Of a DNA stretch of 6,869 nucleotides, positions 5,883-6,869 are shown one piece after another (the first letter of the stretch is position 1; each line of letters starts with the position of its first letter). The stretch covers positions 1 to 6,869 of the forward strand of contig CANJZR010000209.1 in NCBI GenBank assembly GCA_947479075.1, in the 5' to 3' direction. The translations under genes were made by a program, and so were the position numbers. The DNA is from Planctomycetaceae bacterium (GTDB lineage Bacteria > Planctomycetota > Planctomycetia > Planctomycetales > Planctomycetaceae). The notes under the pieces were generated by a model that had not been told where the DNA came from, ran no database searches, and worked only from the letters and a program-made list of their open reading frames with translations.

Positions 5883-6869
5883 CTACCGCAGCACCCCTGC
5901 CCCCTCCACGCTCAGGCGGAACTGCTTCAGCCGATTCTGAAGTTCGGCCGACAGATCTGATTCCAGATACCCCTTGGCATTCAACTGCCGGATGATCCGT
6001 TCCTCAATTCGCGTGTTTGCGGTCGTTTCGCGATCAATATCGTTGCCGTTTCCTTTGATGTCACCGACCCAGTCCTGCAGCACGTCCTGCGCGACCTCTG
6101 GAGGGACTTCTTTAAGAATCGTCGAGTAATCGTCCTTCAGTCGCTTCTGGATCGTCGTGAACTGACTTTTCGTGGCGACGATCTCATCCAGCAGCGTCCG
6201 CTTGCCATTGGCCGGTGCCACAGAAGGCTGCGTCTGCGATGGAGTTCTTGTCGCGGGCTGCGTCGTCGAACGGCTAGCCGGCTTCGTACTCTTCACCGGT
6301 GTCTCGGGGATGACCTCCCCGCTACTGATCGTGTCCAATGCCCAATCACCGAACAACTGAACGAGCGAACTGGTATTCCCTTCGCTTTTCAGTCGATCTT
6401 GCAGCAATTTCTTGTCCTGGAAATTCGCCGACAGCAAGGCATCGTTAAGGTTTTGCTGGATCAGGGCCTTCTGCTCCGGAGTTGCCGTTTTCATCTCGTC
6501 CTGCAAGAGCCGGAAGACTTTGGCTCCGACGGTCTCGATCAGCTCTGTCGCTAATTTGGTGTTATCTACAGGTGCCGCCTGGCTGCCCCCTGGAGTTCCA
6601 GAGGAGCCATTCGTCCCGGACGGTAACCAATCGAGCGGGTTGAACTTCTCGGCCTGCCCCAGAGTCGTATCATCGCTGACGGGTGCCTGGCCATCACCGG
6701 TCTGATTGAAGTCGGGCGGTAGAGCCTCGTCATCGACCTGAACCGTGCTCTTTCCAAACCCCGTCTGCTCGAACATGTCGATGTACTTGGCGATTTGTGT
6801 ACTGAGCTTGTCGGGCACCAGTGGTTCAATCTGGTAGATCACCTTGGCAGCAATCTGAGCGGACTTGGA
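5883..6869 (-). CDS. Unrecognised helix-rich protein with low-complexity linkers, C-terminal part
   Basis: Stop TAG at 5885-5883; the frame is open to the window edge, giving 328 codons. A GTG at 6842 could be a start, but the nine codons before it (SKSAQIAAK) run smoothly into the protein and there is no Shine-Dalgarno, so the gene probably begins outside the window. I do not recognise the family. Counting from the edge, residues 1-36 look helical. Residues 55-103 are a polar Gly/Ser/Pro/Asp linker containing FNPLDWLPSG. Residues 104-182 are strongly helical and Gln/Lys/Leu-rich (LIETVGAKVFRLLQDEMK, DKKLLQDRLKSEG). Residues 188-222 are a Thr/Pro/Ser/Gln linker, and 223-328 a second helical domain (VPPEVAQDVLQDWVGDIKG). 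There is no membrane segment, catalytic motif or signal peptide in the visible part. It converges on the signalling gene with a 27-base gap and no clear terminator. Coding bias and length support a real gene; its function is not assignable. Confidence 0.75.
   Translation of the reverse strand, partial: SKSAQIAAKVIYQIEPLVPDKLSTQIAKYIDMFEQTGFGKSTVQVDDEALPPDFNQTGDGQAPVSDDTTLGQAEKFNPLDWLPSGTNGSSGTPGGSQAAPVDNTKLATELIETVGAKVFRLLQDEMKTATPEQKALIQQNLNDALLSANFQDKKLLQDRLKSEGNTSSLVQLFGDWALDTISSGEVIPETPVKSTKPASRSTTQPATRTPSQTQPSVAPANGKRTLLDEIVATKSQFTTIQKRLKDDYSTILKEVPPEVAQDVLQDWVGDIKGNGNDIDRETTANTRIEERIIRQLNAKGYLESDLSAELQNRLKQFRLSVEGAGVLR

Overview
The window looks like chromosomal DNA from a planctomycete (Planctomycetota, probably a Planctomycetales/Gimesia-Rubinisphaera-like lineage). 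This is inferred from the architecture of the first gene: a very long secretin-like protein with N-terminal repeats carrying a V-x-Y-x-x-F-[DE]-D-x-P motif, a 'DPDSWEENGG' module and large Gly-rich insertions. The mix of moderately GC-rich codons and widely spaced, non-operonic genes fits too. No species can be named from the sequence alone.

Layout. (1) Bases 1-3696, + strand: a giant type II/III-secretion-type secretin, probably cut at its 5' end by the window edge. Three, arguably four, helical repeats are followed by a long helical/coiled-coil stretch, an N0/STN-like domain and the secretin beta-domain. The beta-domain is interrupted by two Gly/Ala-rich low-complexity insertions, the second encoded by a 30-bp tandem repeat. 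(2) Bases 3697-4178: a 482-bp intergenic region that opens with a textbook rho-independent terminator. It otherwise holds only a weak promoter candidate with a tandem heptamer and a good Shine-Dalgarno for the next gene. (3) Bases 4179-5855, + strand: a PAS-GAF-receiver signalling protein starting at GTG. Between GAF and receiver it has a histidine-kinase-like dimerisation helix whose phospho-acceptor His is replaced by Cys, and it has no ATPase domain. (4) Bases 5883-6869, - strand: the C-terminal 328 codons of an unrecognised, low-complexity, helix-rich protein, convergent with gene 2 and running off the right edge.

How the genes relate. The terminator and long gap make the secretin and the signalling protein separate transcription units, and the third gene is on the opposite strand. 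Nothing in the window shows that they work together. No other secretion-system components (ATPase, inner-membrane platform, pseudopilins) are present, so the secretin appears as an orphan locus here. The items most worth a second look are the secretin's N-terminal repeats, its Gly-rich beta-domain insertions, and the degenerate kinase/receiver architecture of the second gene. I found no RNA genes, mobile elements or CRISPR arrays.
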